Counted from the stretch's first letter, positions 8,575-18,842 are shown. The stretch: DNA of 64,000 bases from JAFGOG01 sp034429215 (GCA_034429215.1 DAOUGI010000108.1:91824-155823); one strand, 5' to 3'. The notes: generated by a model from the sequence alone, not told the origin. Made by a program: numbers and translations.

Positions 8575-9840
8575 TTACTGTCCCCATCCCGGCATCGGCC
8601 AGATCAGATCGGCAGTAGCCAGATCCCAGGGCCATACGGTATAATAGGTTCCACCCTGGATCTGAACAATGATCCCCTTCGCCAGCGTGTTCTGCCCCGT
8701 TGTCGGGTCGAACTTGACCCCGTCCCACGGCATGATCAACTGCCCGGCTGGCATATCGGTCGCCAGCAGCGCCTGCCGGATCTTGTCCGGTTCGATCGAT
8801 CCGGCCCGATTGATCGCATCGGCCATCACCATCAACCCCGTAAACGCGCGCGCCGAGTTGCCGGTCAGGTCAGCGCCGTACTTCTGCCGGTACAGGTCGT
8901 TCACCTGCTGAATGATCGGCTTGACCTGGCCCAGGTCCGAGGCCCACACCTCGCGGCTGACGACATAGTCGGCATCGGCGCCCAGCGTCTTGATAAAAGC
9001 CGGACTGATGAAACCGGCGTCCATGGCCAGGATCGCCTCAGGCCGGTAGCCCTGCGCCTTGTAGGTCTGCATGAACAGGATGGCGTCCTGCTCGTACGAC
9101 GTCTGCATCAGTACCTTCGCGCCGCTGATTTTGATCTGGGTTACCTCCTGGTCCACGCTCGTCGCCTTGGCCGCGTAGGGTACATCGGCAGCCACAGCCC
9201 AGCCGGCCTGAGGTGCGCTCTGCACTTCCAGCAGCCCCACACCCGTCCCGAACGAGCTGTTTTCATAGACGACTGCCAGCGAGGATGGGGTCACGCCCTT
9301 CTTGGACTGAAGATCGGCCAGGAAATCAAAGAAATTCTGGACAAAGATCGTATCGTCGGCTGTGGTGCGAAAGAACCACTTGAAACCGCGCTGGGTCAGG
9401 CTGGCCGCAGTCGATTCGGGGTTCAGAAACGGCACCTCGGCCGCTTCGGCCGATTGGCTGGCCTGGGTGGTGACACTGCTGTTGTAGGCGCCGATGAGAG
9501 CCACCACCTTCTCCTGCTCGATTAGACGTGTAGCCTCGGCCGCTCCCTGGTCGGCATTGCCGGCATGGTCGGCAAACACCAGCTTGATCTTGGCCCCTTT
9601 AAGGTTGGGCAGACCTTCTTCCTGTGCCAGGGGCAGATCGAGGTCATACTTGCCGTTGATGATCTCTGCGGCCATCTCCAGGCCATGCTGAATATCAGCG
9701 CCGGTGGCTGCCTGGCTGCCGCTGAGAGGGTATACCGCGCCGATGACCACCTCTGACGGCGTGGTCGAGCCACATCCACTAAAGATCACCATCACGAGGG
9801 TCAATAACCCCATTACCTGAAATGTTCGTCTGTGCATCAT
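8575..9840 (-). CDS. LivK-type periplasmic substrate-binding lipoprotein (type 1 PBP)
   Basis: The 421-residue protein has a lipoprotein signal with a lipobox ending at FSGCG, so the mature chain should be lipid-anchored outside the membrane. The rest is a type 1 periplasmic-binding fold of the branched-chain amino acid/amide (LivK, Peripla_BP_6) family. Typical features are VIGAVYPLSG at the start of the mature chain, the INGKYDLDLP region and AVVYENSSFGTG in the hinge area. No permease or ATPase gene is nearby. The start overlaps the end of the giant GAF gene (ATGA); a second in-frame ATG at 9837 has better spacing from the AGGAGGA site and may be the true start. The next gene downstream is the dCache hybrid kinase. 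Ligand unknown; amino acids or amides are family-typical. Confidence 0.88.
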   Translation of the reverse strand: MMHRRTFQVMGLLTLVMVIFSGCGSTTPSEVVIGAVYPLSGSQAATGADIQHGLEMAAEIINGKYDLDLPLAQEEGLPNLKGAKIKLVFADHAGNADQGAAEATRLIEQEKVVALIGAYNSSVTTQASQSAEAAEVPFLNPESTAASLTQRGFKWFFRTTADDTIFVQNFFDFLADLQSKKGVTPSSLAVVYENSSFGTGVGLLEVQSAPQAGWAVAADVPYAAKATSVDQEVTQIKISGAKVLMQTSYEQDAILFMQTYKAQGYRPEAILAMDAGFISPAFIKTLGADADYVVSREVWASDLGQVKPIIQQVNDLYRQKYGADLTGNSARAFTGLMVMADAINRAGSIEPDKIRQALLATDMPAGQLIMPWDGVKFDPTTGQNTLAKGIIVQIQGGTYYTVWPWDLATADLIWPMPGWGQ

Positions 9841-12800
9841 TCCTCCTCGTGCCGCATGTTGCCTGCGGCGTCCGTTCCGTCTGGCACTGGCTCTGTGTCC
9901 AAGGTCCCGCCGTCTCGGGGCGGGATCGTAGATGGCCTTTCACCGTCCCCCGTGCCCCCTTCTTCCACCGCCTGACGCAGATCGCGCAGATCCTCACTGG
10001 GAGAGCCGTCGGGGGATGCCTGGCCCTCGGTCTCAGGTGCCAACCGCACCACCACCCGCGACGTGCCCAGCGCCTTGCCCAGCTCCGTGGCCGTCGTCTC
10101 CAGCACCCCCAGCATATCGGTCGACGAGCGGATGCGCGCGGTGATGTTGGTGATCAGCCGCTCGCGCTCGGCGCGCCGTTGTGTCTCCTCAAACAGCCGG
10201 GCATTCTCGAGGGCCAGCGCCAACTGCTGTCCCACCTCCTGGAGCAGGGAAATCTCCTCGTCCGACCAGCGTTCCCGGCCTGCTTGGCCGGCGCCTTGGC
10301 CGGCATCAGGATCTTCGATGCCCAGGACACCGATTGGCTGGCCGCGCAGGATGATCGGCACAGCCAGACCGGCGCCCGGCCGCTCGCTTTCCCGGCCTGA
10401 TCCAGAAGGTCCCGCCGTCTCGGGGCGGGAAGGTCCCGCCGTCTCGGGGCGGGAAGGGCGAGACGAGGTCGTCATGGCCGGCGCCCCGGTGTCCAGCGCC
10501 TGTCCAATCTCCGGCCGCCACAGATCGGGCGCGGCCCGCACCTCCCCTTCCCAGCGTGTCTGGCCGTCCACAGCCGCGAGTCCCCTGGAAGAGACCGCCA
10601 TCGGCCCCGCATGTTCACTGGCGCTGCGGTCAAACACAAAGGCCGGTTGCTGGAGCCCCACCTTTTGCTGGAGGTAGGACTGCCACTGCGTCTGGAGGTA
10701 GCGGCGGTGGGTGGCCTCGACCTCGGCTAGCGCTGCCTGGGTCTGCTCGAACAGCCGCTGGTTCTCGATATAGCCACTGACCCGCCGGGCGATGTCGCCC
10801 AGGAGGGCGCTCTCCTCGTCCAAAAAGTCCCGTTCCTCACGGTAGGCAACACACAGCCGGCCCACGATTTCGTTGCTCCGGCGCAGGCTCTGCACTATCT
10901 GGCGTGGCTGCTGCAGCGCCTCGGCGGCGCCGTATGTCGTGCCCTCAAACTCGATGGCTGCCAGACACAGCTCCGGATACTGGAACGCTGCCGGGATCCG
11001 CTCGGCTACCCACCCCAAGAACTCGGGCGCCGGTAGAACCTCGCCGATCCGCTGGCCGATATCGCTCAGGCATTCCAACTGGGCGCCACGCCGCTGCAGC
11101 ACCGCCTCTGCCCGCTTGCGGTCGGTGATGTCGCGGTTAATGCCGACGATGCCGGTGACCCGGCCCTGCTCGTCGCGCAGGGGCACCTTCGTCGTCCACA
11201 GCCAGCGCCGCTCGCCCTGCTCGTCGACGACATACTCTTCCCGGTTGATCAACGGCTGACCGGTGCGCATGATCTCCTGCTCGTCGGCGTAGAATCCGGC
11301 GGCCAGCTCCTGGGGGAAGCGGTCAAAGTCCGTTTGGCCGACGATCTCTTGTTCGGACGCAGCTCCCAAGGCCTGGAGGTGAGCGGTGTTGCTCAAAGCA
11401 AAGCGACTATTCCTGTCCTTGACAAAGGTCGGATCGGGCAGGCCGTCGATGAGAGTACGGAGCAACGCCCGTTCCTCGGCCAGGCGCCGCGAAGCCTGTT
11501 CCGTCTCTTCCAACAGCCGCCGGTTCTCGATGTAACCGCTAACCCGCCGCACAATGTCGCCCAGGAGGGCGCTCTCCTCGTCGGCGAACTCTTGCCCGCC
11601 GCCCAGTTGACCGGGGCTTGCTTCAGGATAGGTCACATAGACCCGGCCGACCGTCTCATCCCCGATCCGCAGGCTCTGCACCATCTGATGCGGGACGGCC
11701 AGCTCGCTGTCCCCCGCTGCAGGGCGCGCCGGATGGGACGCTGCTTCCGGTGGCAAAGGGCCGCCTGTTTCTGGCAGTCGATGACTTGCAGCATCGGGCG
11801 CTCCATACAGATGCCCTTCGAACTCGACCGCGGCCAAACACACGTCAGGGTGTCGCATGGCGGCCGGGATCCGCTCTGCGACCCACTCCAAGAATTCAGG
11901 CAGGGGCGGGGCCTCCTGGGCCCGGCGGCCGATGTCACTCAGGCAGTCGAGCTGCTTCAGCCGCTCGGCGAGCTGTGCGGCGGTGCGCTGCTGTTGGCCG
12001 AAGAGGCGGGCGTTCTGGATGGCGATGGCAGCCTGGCTGGCGACGGCGAGGAGGAGGTCACGGTCGTGCTCGTCGTAGACGCCGGGGGTGGTGTAGCTCT
12101 GGACGGATATGAGGCCGATCGGCTGCTCGCCGACCATCATGGGGACGCCCAGCCAAGACTGGGACGGCTGGCCGATCGACTCGATGCCCAGGGCGGCCTG
12201 GACGCCGGCGACGTCCTCTTTGACGAGGAAGGACTGCCGGGTGCGGATGACGTGCTCAGACATGCCCTTGCCGGTGCGCCGCGCGGCCATGTTGAGCCGG
12301 GTATCCTCACCGTCGATATAGAGCGGGAAGGAGATCATGTCCTGCTCTGCGTCGTAGAGGGCGACGAAGAAGTTGGTGGTGTCCACGAGCTGGGACGCAA
12401 AATGGCGGATGCTCTCGATCACCGCGTCGAGGTCCAACATTCCGGTCAGCGTGCGGCCCATGTCGTTCAGGACGGCGAGCTCTCGCGCGCGGGCCTGGGC
12501 CTGCTCGAACAGGCCGGCCGCGTCGATGGCGGCGCCGGCCTGGCTGGCCAGCGACTGGAGGATGGCCACCGCCGTTTGATCATAGGCGCCCACCCGGTCG
12601 CTCTGGACGGTCAGGACGCCGATGACACGGCCCTTGACCTCCATGGGCGCGTCTATCTCGGCGCGGGTGTCAGGCAGATCCTCGACGGCCAGGTAGCGCG
12701 GATCGGCCAGGACGTCGTTGACCAGAACCATCTGGCGCGTGCGCGCCGCCTCGGCGATCAGGCCGGCGCCAGAGGCCAGATCGACGCCATGCCAATGTTC

Positions 12801-15713
12801 CAGCCGCACGCCGGTGTCACCGATCGTGCTTCCGCTGCGGAATACAAGCCGATCTGCTTCGAGCAGGGCGATACCCACAAAGTAATGGCCAAAGCGCTCC
12901 TTGGTTATGTCTACTATCTGGCCCAACAGGCCATCCAGATCGAGGACGGCGGTGGTGGCCTGGCCTACTTTGTTCAGCGCCTCCATCTCGGCGGCGCGCT
13001 GCCGGCTGTCCTCCAGCAGTTGCAGGTTCTCGAGCGTGACGGCGGCCTGGGCGGCAAACAGCTCGGCCAGGCGGACATCCTGAGGGGTAAAGGCAGCCTG
13101 CTCGCCGCCGGCGATATCCAGCACCCCCAGCACCCCTTCCCGACCGGCCAGCGGGACGGCCAGCAGGTTGTGGAGGCGGACCTCCTGATCGTAGATGCCG
13201 GCTCGGCTCGTCCAGGTGTGGTAGTCGTTCACCGCCTGCGACGTGCGGCTCTGGAACACCTGCCCCGCCAGCCCTTCACCCGGCTTGAGACGGGTGCCGA
13301 TAAAGTCGGTAAAATAGCCGGTGGCTACCGAAAAGGTCAGCTCGCCGGCCCGCGGGTCGTACAGGTAAAAGCCGCCGGCCTCGGCATCCAGGAGGGCGAC
13401 GGCCTGCTCGACGATCATGCGCAGGAGGTCGTGGCGCTCCATGTGGGCGCCCATGCTCAAGGCGACGTCGTATAGGGCCTGGAACTCGATGGTCCGCTGC
13501 TGCATGCCCTGGAACAGGCGCGCATTCTCCAGGGCCGAGGCGACCTGGCCGGCTATGGTGCTGAAGACGGCCAGGTCGCGCTCTCCGTAGAGGTTCTCGT
13601 GGTCGTAGTTCTGGATGCACATTGCGCCGACGCAGCGGTCGGCAGCGATGAGGGGAACGGCAAGCCACGAGACGGTGGGCTCGCCGATGACGGTGAGGCC
13701 GTGGGCCTCGATAAAGTCCAGGTACTGCTGGCGGGTGCCAAAGACAAGGGGCTGCCGGGTGCGGATGACGTAGCCGGTCAAGCCGCCGTGGATGGTGCGG
13801 CGGGCCTTGGGCTGGCGCTCGCCACGCTCGAGGCGAAAGGCGGACTCCCACTCGTCGCTGCCCTCTTCGTAGGCGGCGATGTAAAAGCTGCTGGCGTCGA
13901 ACAAGCGGCTCACGCCACGGTGAACCGTGTCAAAGAGGGTCTCCAGGTCGAGTGTAGAGCCAACAGCCTGGCCGATGTCGGTGACGGCGGCCAGCTCTTC
14001 GATGCGCCGCTCGCGCTCCTGGAAGAGGCGGGCGTTGTCGACGGCGTTGGCAAGCTGGTCGGCCATGGTCTGGAGGGCGGCGATGTCTTCGCCGCTGAAT
14101 GCGGCTTCGGCGGTGGATTGGATGGTGAGGGCGCCGATGGGCCGCCCGCGGCTGACGAGGGGCAGGGCCAGCTCTGACCGGGTGTTGGGGAGGAGGGGGT
14201 TGTCGAACCGGAAGGGTTCGGCGCCTACGTCGAGGGCGATGCCGGCCTCGGCGCGGGCGACGCACCGGCCGATCATGGACCGGCCGCCAACCTCCAGCCG
14301 GTGGCCGGCCCGGATCATGGCCTGCCCGGCCTCGCCGGTGCCGGCGCGCAACACCGCCCACTTGCTGTCGTCGCCGGTGAGGAAGATGCCGGCGTAGTAC
14401 AGGCCGAACCGCTCGGCAATCAGATCGACGGCTTGCTGCATCAACTGATCGGGGTCGAGCAGGCCGGTGGCGACCTTGGAGATTTCGGCGGCGAGCTGCA
14501 TCTCGGCGGCGCGGTGCTGGGCCTGCTCCTGGGCGAGCTTGAGGTCGGTGATGTCGCGCGAGATGCCGACCAGGCCGGTGACCTCACCCTGATCGTCGGT
14601 CAGGGGGATCTTGGTGGCGGAAACCCAGCGCTCCTGGCCGTCGCTGCGGCGGATGGTCTTTTCGATCCGCCCGATCAGGGGCTGCTTTGACTCGATGATC
14701 TGCCGCTCGTCATTCCAGGCCTGCTCGGCAAACTCGGGGGCGTAAAAGTCCCAGTCGGTCTTGCCGACGGCGGCCTCGGTGTCGGAGGAGCCGAGGAGGA
14801 CGCCGGCCTGGTAGACGTTGATGCGGGTAAAACGCGACTCGGCGTCTTTGAAGTAGATGCCATCGGGGATGTTGTCGAGGAGGGTGCTCTGCTCGACGTC
14901 GCGGCGCGCCAGGGTGCGCAGGGTCCTGTGCAGCTCGTCCATCCGCTCGAGGTATTGCAGGACCATGGCCGCCTGGCCGGCCAGCGTCCAGCTAATCTCG
15001 ATCAGGTCGCCGGCGAAAGCCGACGGACCGTTCCGCCCCATGACCAGCGCCCCGAGCCATTTCGGCCCGGCGCACAAGGGGACGATAAAGAAGGACCCGA
15101 CGCCAGAGATGGCCATGAAGGTGCGGACGACGTCGCTGGCGCGCGGGTCGGTGGTGACGTCTTCTACGACCGCCGGCTGATCGGCCCGCATGAAATCGGT
15201 CAGCGGGTAGCTGCTCAGCGGAAGGCGGGTGCCGTAGGGCTGCGCCGGCCGGTTATCGACGGTCCACCCATCGCGCATCTCCAGCATGGTCGGCGAGCCT
15301 TCGGGGCCGGAGAAGAGGAGCAAGCGGGCCACATCGACGCCCGCCTGGGCAGCGAACTGCATGAGGGCCTGGCCCACCTGTCCCGCGTCGCCGGCGGCGC
15401 TGATGGCCTGGCTGCTCGCCCACAGGCGGCGCACCAGCTCTTGCGATCGAGCGGCCTCAGCCGTCCCGAGATCCGGGCCGGGGGAGCCCTCGCCTGACGG
15501 CAAGGGCGCGCGGCGAGCGCGCTTACCGCTCCGTTTGGGCGAGGCTCGATCGGGCGCCCCAGGCGCTGCCTTTGGCCTGTCCTTGCCGGCAGGCGAGGGC
15601 CTGTCCTTGCCGGCAGGCGAGGAGGTACGGGCAGGCGGAAGCTCGTCCGGTAGGGCTTGCGGCTCGTCGGAAAAGAGACCCTGTAACAAGCGCTTCAGTT
15701 CATCGTCAGACAT
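9837..15713 (-). CDS. Giant soluble multi-GAF/PAS sensory protein without output domain
   Basis: The 1958-residue protein has no membrane helices. After a repeat-rich N-terminus (about 1-85) I count nine GAF domains and two PAS domains: GAF (95-250), PAS (275-395), five GAFs (410-1245), a short GAF-like unit (1265-1415), PAS (1430-1545), GAF (1555-1665) and GAF (1680-1850). It then has the start of another GAF that stops after its first strand (LGTSRVVVRL) and a repeat-rich tail. Both PAS units end in the usual GLVGISRDITD/GIVGINRDITD junction. There is no HisKA, HATPase, GGDEF or DNA-binding domain, so output would have to be by protein contact. It overlaps the ParA-like gene by 8 bp upstream and the LivK gene by 4 bp downstream. 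Palindromic repeats lengthen several linkers. Domain edges are approximate. Confidence 0.85.
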   Translation of the reverse strand: MSDDELKRLLQGLFSDEPQALPDELPPARTSSPAGKDRPSPAGKDRPKAAPGAPDRASPKRSGKRARRAPLPSGEGSPGPDLGTAEAARSQELVRRLWASSQAISAAGDAGQVGQALMQFAAQAGVDVARLLLFSGPEGSPTMLEMRDGWTVDNRPAQPYGTRLPLSSYPLTDFMRADQPAVVEDVTTDPRASDVVRTFMAISGVGSFFIVPLCAGPKWLGALVMGRNGPSAFAGDLIEISWTLAGQAAMVLQYLERMDELHRTLRTLARRDVEQSTLLDNIPDGIYFKDAESRFTRINVYQAGVLLGSSDTEAAVGKTDWDFYAPEFAEQAWNDERQIIESKQPLIGRIEKTIRRSDGQERWVSATKIPLTDDQGEVTGLVGISRDITDLKLAQEQAQHRAAEMQLAAEISKVATGLLDPDQLMQQAVDLIAERFGLYYAGIFLTGDDSKWAVLRAGTGEAGQAMIRAGHRLEVGGRSMIGRCVARAEAGIALDVGAEPFRFDNPLLPNTRSELALPLVSRGRPIGALTIQSTAEAAFSGEDIAALQTMADQLANAVDNARLFQERERRIEELAAVTDIGQAVGSTLDLETLFDTVHRGVSRLFDASSFYIAAYEEGSDEWESAFRLERGERQPKARRTIHGGLTGYVIRTRQPLVFGTRQQYLDFIEAHGLTVIGEPTVSWLAVPLIAADRCVGAMCIQNYDHENLYGERDLAVFSTIAGQVASALENARLFQGMQQRTIEFQALYDVALSMGAHMERHDLLRMIVEQAVALLDAEAGGFYLYDPRAGELTFSVATGYFTDFIGTRLKPGEGLAGQVFQSRTSQAVNDYHTWTSRAGIYDQEVRLHNLLAVPLAGREGVLGVLDIAGGEQAAFTPQDVRLAELFAAQAAVTLENLQLLEDSRQRAAEMEALNKVGQATTAVLDLDGLLGQIVDITKERFGHYFVGIALLEADRLVFRSGSTIGDTGVRLEHWHGVDLASGAGLIAEAARTRQMVLVNDVLADPRYLAVEDLPDTRAEIDAPMEVKGRVIGVLTVQSDRVGAYDQTAVAILQSLASQAGAAIDAAGLFEQAQARARELAVLNDMGRTLTGMLDLDAVIESIRHFASQLVDTTNFFVALYDAEQDMISFPLYIDGEDTRLNMAARRTGKGMSEHVIRTRQSFLVKEDVAGVQAALGIESIGQPSQSWLGVPMMVGEQPIGLISVQSYTTPGVYDEHDRDLLLAVASQAAIAIQNARLFGQQQRTAAQLAERLKQLDCLSDIGRRAQEAPPLPEFLEWVAERIPAAMRHPDVCLAAVEFEGHLYGAPDAASHRLPETGGPLPPEAASHPARPAAGDSELAVPHQMVQSLRIGDETVGRVYVTYPEASPGQLGGGQEFADEESALLGDIVRRVSGYIENRRLLEETEQASRRLAEERALLRTLIDGLPDPTFVKDRNSRFALSNTAHLQALGAASEQEIVGQTDFDRFPQELAAGFYADEQEIMRTGQPLINREEYVVDEQGERRWLWTTKVPLRDEQGRVTGIVGINRDITDRKRAEAVLQRRGAQLECLSDIGQRIGEVLPAPEFLGWVAERIPAAFQYPELCLAAIEFEGTTYGAAEALQQPRQIVQSLRRSNEIVGRLCVAYREERDFLDEESALLGDIARRVSGYIENQRLFEQTQAALAEVEATHRRYLQTQWQSYLQQKVGLQQPAFVFDRSASEHAGPMAVSSRGLAAVDGQTRWEGEVRAAPDLWRPEIGQALDTGAPAMTTSSRPSRPETAGPSRPETAGPSGSGRESERPGAGLAVPIILRGQPIGVLGIEDPDAGQGAGQAGRERWSDEEISLLQEVGQQLALALENARLFEETQRRAERERLITNITARIRSSTDMLGVLETTATELGKALGTSRVVVRLAPETEGQASPDGSPSEDLRDLRQAVEEGGTGDGERPSTIPPRDGGTLDTEPVPDGTDAAGNMRHEEE
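10410..10455. repeat. Tandem palindromes (CCCGCC family) inside the last GAF of the giant protein
   Basis: Two copies of TCCCGCC/GGGCGGGA hairpins are exactly 24 bp apart (10410 and 10434), translated as SRPETAGP repeats. They interrupt the ninth GAF domain between its helical first half and the LAVPIILRG core strand. Confidence 0.88.
15575..15622. repeat. 24-bp tandem repeat in the giant protein N-terminus
   Basis: Two identical 24-bp units (15575-15598 and 15599-15622), each containing TTGCCGGCAGG, are translated as the octapeptide SPAGKDRP twice. A diverged single copy lies at 16614-16637. Confidence 0.88.
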
Positions 15714-16566
15714 CTTTTCTCTCGCTTAATTCGGCCTTGGGCAGATCCTCTTCAGGGGCACGCTCATGAAGCAGGTCGCGTGTGTCTTGCCCCTCCCGAC
15801 CGCCTGCGCCGAGATCTCGCAGCTCCTGGGCAAGGGCTCTGTACTGCTGAGCGGCCCGGGACCTGGGTGCATAGCTGGTGATTGGCTTGCCCCATGCCGA
15901 ACATTCTCTCAGTTTGGTGTCAATCTGAATGATCGTTTTGAACAGGACTTGACTCAGCTCACGCTGTATCTGCTCCATGATCAGCCGGTTGATCCTGGTG
16001 CGGCTGTCATACATGGTAACCAGGACGCGGTAATCGAGGCCCGGGTTGACCTCCTCACGGAGCTGGCGGGCAAGTCCGATGATGTGGCGAAGGGATTGGG
16101 CGGCGTACAGCTCGCACTGGACAGGGATAATCAGCAGGTCTGCCGCGGTGAGCGCATTGAGGGTGAGGGGAGCCAGGTAGGGCGGGCAGTCGAGCAAGAT
16201 GTATTCATAGGCGCCCTGGAATATGTCATGAATCAGGTTCTTGAGCCGGAATTGGTAGCCGGGCAATCTGTAGAACACCTTGTCGACCAGGGTCAACTGT
16301 GAGTTCGCCGGCACAACGTCGAGGGCAAAGGTAGAGGTTTCCCGGCTGGCGCCGACGAGGGAGCAATCGCCCATGAGGGCGTTAATGACGGTGCGGCTCA
16401 ACTGTTTTGGGTTGAGGCCGACGGAGCGGGTGAGGCTGGATTGAGGATCCAGGTCTATCAGCAAAACGCTGCATCCCATTTCGGCCAGGGCTGCGCCCAG
16501 TGAGAGGCAGGTGGTGGTTTTGGCGACACCGCCTTTTGGGTTGCTGATAGCAATGGTCATGCTCAT
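15706..16566 (-). CDS. ParA/MinD-like P-loop ATPase (Soj family)
   Basis: The 286-residue protein has a deviant Walker A motif, KGGVAKTTT at residues 11-19, preceded by the usual strand TIAISNP. Walker A' (LLIDLDPQSSLT) and Walker B (ILLDCPPYL) are also typical of ParA/Soj ATPases. Family knowledge: these form ATP-dependent dimers that bind DNA or membrane and position plasmids, chromosomes, chemoreceptor arrays or other large complexes. There is no ParB gene or parS-like site beside it, so a chromosome-partition role is not supported here. Its 8-bp overlap with the giant GAF gene and 14-bp distance from a dCache sensor suggest a role in positioning or switching the sensory array. The C-terminal 30 residues are charged and look non-conserved. 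Confidence 0.9.
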   Translation of the reverse strand: MSMTIAISNPKGGVAKTTTCLSLGAALAEMGCSVLLIDLDPQSSLTRSVGLNPKQLSRTVINALMGDCSLVGASRETSTFALDVVPANSQLTLVDKVFYRLPGYQFRLKNLIHDIFQGAYEYILLDCPPYLAPLTLNALTAADLLIIPVQCELYAAQSLRHIIGLARQLREEVNPGLDYRVLVTMYDSRTRINRLIMEQIQRELSQVLFKTIIQIDTKLRECSAWGKPITSYAPRSRAAQQYRALAQELRDLGAGGREGQDTRDLLHERAPEEDLPKAELSERKDV

Positions 16567-16580
16567 CCCATTCTGCTCCG

Positions 16581-18842
16581 CTACTGGGAATTTCCCGCCG
16601 TCTCGGGGCGGGGCATGTCCTTGCCGGATGGCGAGGACTGTGGTGGCTCAGATCCTGGATCATCAGGCTCTGGCTTGACTCCCGACCCCAGCCGGACGTA
16701 CGCCCGCGGGACGCCCAAGACGCGGCCAAGCTCGGCGACCGTCGTCTGCAAAATCGACTCCATATCCAGCCCGCGGCGCATCTCTTCGGTTACCCGGCGC
16801 ACCGCCTCTTCGTGAGCGGCGTGGCGTCGCGCCTCGCGGAACAGCCGGGCGCCTTCCAGGGCCACGCCCAACTGGTCGGCCAGCGACTCTATAACCTCGA
16901 CCTCTTCCGCGGTCCATTCGCCGGCCGCCTCCGGTTTGTGGGCATCGATCACCCCGATTACCTGGCCGCGCACCTTGATCGGCGTCGCCACCCCGGTCTG
17001 CTCCGACAGGGTCGTCCCGGCGCGCATCACCTCGGCCATCTCTGGATGCCAGGTATCGCCCACCGGCGCCAGCCCTTGCCTGTCGCGGCGGAAACCCATC
17101 TCCGGTTGGGCGCGCAGCAGCTCCTGCCATGCCTGGGTGGTCACCTGGCCATAGGCCACCTGGGTCGCTTCCAGAACTGACTGGCTCTCGGCAAATAGCC
17201 GGGCATTGTCCAGCGCCACCGCCACCTGGTCGGCCATCGTCTGCAACACGGCCACCGCATCCTGGTCAAAGGCGGCCAGTTGTTTGCTCTGTACGGACAA
17301 TGCCCCCAGCACTTGCCCCCGCGACCGCAGCGGCAGGGCCGCCTCTGACCGTGTCTCCGGCAGCTCTTCCGCCACCAACCGCACCTCATCCTTGTCTGCG
17401 TCCAACGCGACCCGCGCCTCGGCATGTTGGATGCTCCAGCCGATCATTCCGGAAGGCGCTTCTCCCAAGGGGATGCGGTAGCCGCGGGCCAGCATGGCCT
17501 GGCCGGCCTCGCCCGAGCCGGCCCGCATCACGGCCCACTCGCGACGTTCATCCGCCAGAAACAAACCCACATAGTACAGGTCAAACCGCTCACGGATCCG
17601 TTCGACTACCTCAGCCATCAGTTGTTCTGGGTCCAGTATCGTGCTGATCGCACGGCTTACCTCGGCGGTGGCCTCCAATGAGGCAGAACGCTGCCCCAGA
17701 TCGTGGGTACGTTCGGCCACCCGTTGTTCCAGATTGCCGATCAGCCCTCGTAGCTGGGCAGTCATGCTGTTAAAGGCGGTAGCCAGGCTGACCACTTCGG
17801 CAGGGCCTTTGACGGCTGCCTGTAGATCCGTCTCACCGGCAGCGATGCGGCCGGCCGTGGTGGTCAGGTCGAGCACGGGCCTGATCAGGCGACGCGACAG
17901 GTAGACGGCCAACAGTCCGGCCAACAAAGCTACGACCAGGGCAACGATGGCCGAGATGACGGTGGTTTGGATGCCCGACTGGTAGGCCTCGCCCAACGGC
18001 AGCTCTGTCACGACGGCCCAATCCGGCACGCCCAGAGGCACAAAGGTACCCACAACCCTGGTGCCGTTAATGCCCCGGGATATGCTTGTTGCCGCAGTGT
18101 CGGCCGACGCAGAGCTGCGCATGAATCTGCCAACGGCCTCTAGCTGACTTGTATTCTCGCCGCGCAGGACACGGGAGATATCGCCCAAGGCAAGCAGGTT
18201 GCCCTGCCTGTCTACCACGTAGGCCAGTCCCGTCTCGCCGACCTTGAGCCTATCCACCAGGTCCCACATGAACTTTAGGTTGACTTCGGCCAGCAATGTG
18301 CCCTGGAAATCGCCAAGGATGTCTACCGCCGGGACGGCCATGACCACCATCGGCTCGCTGGTGGCTTCGTCGATGTAGACTGAGCTGATGTACCTGTTTC
18401 CCTGCCTGGCTTGGGCGAACAGATCGCCTTCGACCCGATCCAACAGTTGCTCAGCCGCCGTCTGCGATACGCGAGACACCTTGACCAGATCCTGGCCCTG
18501 TGAGTCAAACAGGATCGACTGGCGGAAGGCACGGTCGAGGCCCAACAGGTCTTCCAGTGTCCTTTTCTGTTCTTCCGGGGAGGCAGCGGTTGGAGCGCCA
18601 AGCTTGACGGCCGTCTCCAACACGCTGAACTTTTCCTGGATAAAGCTGGCGACCACATTGGCTGCCTCTTGAGCGGCAAGCGTTTGCTGGCTGTTAATGC
18701 TATCCTGAATCGCCCGGCCGATCAGGAAGAACAGGGTGAGGTTAACAACCAACACCGTCCCCAGACTCAAGACCAGAAGAGCGGTGGTCAGCGTAGCTGC
18801 CAGGCTTCGTGCAGTCTTTTTTCCTGCTTGTTTGGACATCAT
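16581..18842 (-). CDS. dCache-HAMP-GAF-GAF membrane sensor, no kinase domain
   Basis: The 753-residue protein has a transmembrane helix (about 18-43), a dCache-like extracytoplasmic region (about 45-300), a second helix (about 305-330), HAMP (about 332-385), a coiled coil with NLEQRVAERT, and two GAF domains (about 400-565 and 575-700). It ends with the aborted GAF start common to this array (LDMESILQTTVAELGRVLG, then YVRLG) and a repeat-coded tail. No histidine-kinase, cyclase or methyl-accepting domain is present. It directly follows the PF04392-type SBP gene (37 bp), so the SBP is a candidate ligand carrier for the dCache domain. A GAGG site precedes two adjacent ATGs. Confidence 0.88.
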   Translation of the reverse strand: MMSKQAGKKTARSLAATLTTALLVLSLGTVLVVNLTLFFLIGRAIQDSINSQQTLAAQEAANVVASFIQEKFSVLETAVKLGAPTAASPEEQKRTLEDLLGLDRAFRQSILFDSQGQDLVKVSRVSQTAAEQLLDRVEGDLFAQARQGNRYISSVYIDEATSEPMVVMAVPAVDILGDFQGTLLAEVNLKFMWDLVDRLKVGETGLAYVVDRQGNLLALGDISRVLRGENTSQLEAVGRFMRSSASADTAATSISRGINGTRVVGTFVPLGVPDWAVVTELPLGEAYQSGIQTTVISAIVALVVALLAGLLAVYLSRRLIRPVLDLTTTAGRIAAGETDLQAAVKGPAEVVSLATAFNSMTAQLRGLIGNLEQRVAERTHDLGQRSASLEATAEVSRAISTILDPEQLMAEVVERIRERFDLYYVGLFLADERREWAVMRAGSGEAGQAMLARGYRIPLGEAPSGMIGWSIQHAEARVALDADKDEVRLVAEELPETRSEAALPLRSRGQVLGALSVQSKQLAAFDQDAVAVLQTMADQVAVALDNARLFAESQSVLEATQVAYGQVTTQAWQELLRAQPEMGFRRDRQGLAPVGDTWHPEMAEVMRAGTTLSEQTGVATPIKVRGQVIGVIDAHKPEAAGEWTAEEVEVIESLADQLGVALEGARLFREARRHAAHEEAVRRVTEEMRRGLDMESILQTTVAELGRVLGVPRAYVRLGSGVKPEPDDPGSEPPQSSPSGKDMPRPETAGNSQ

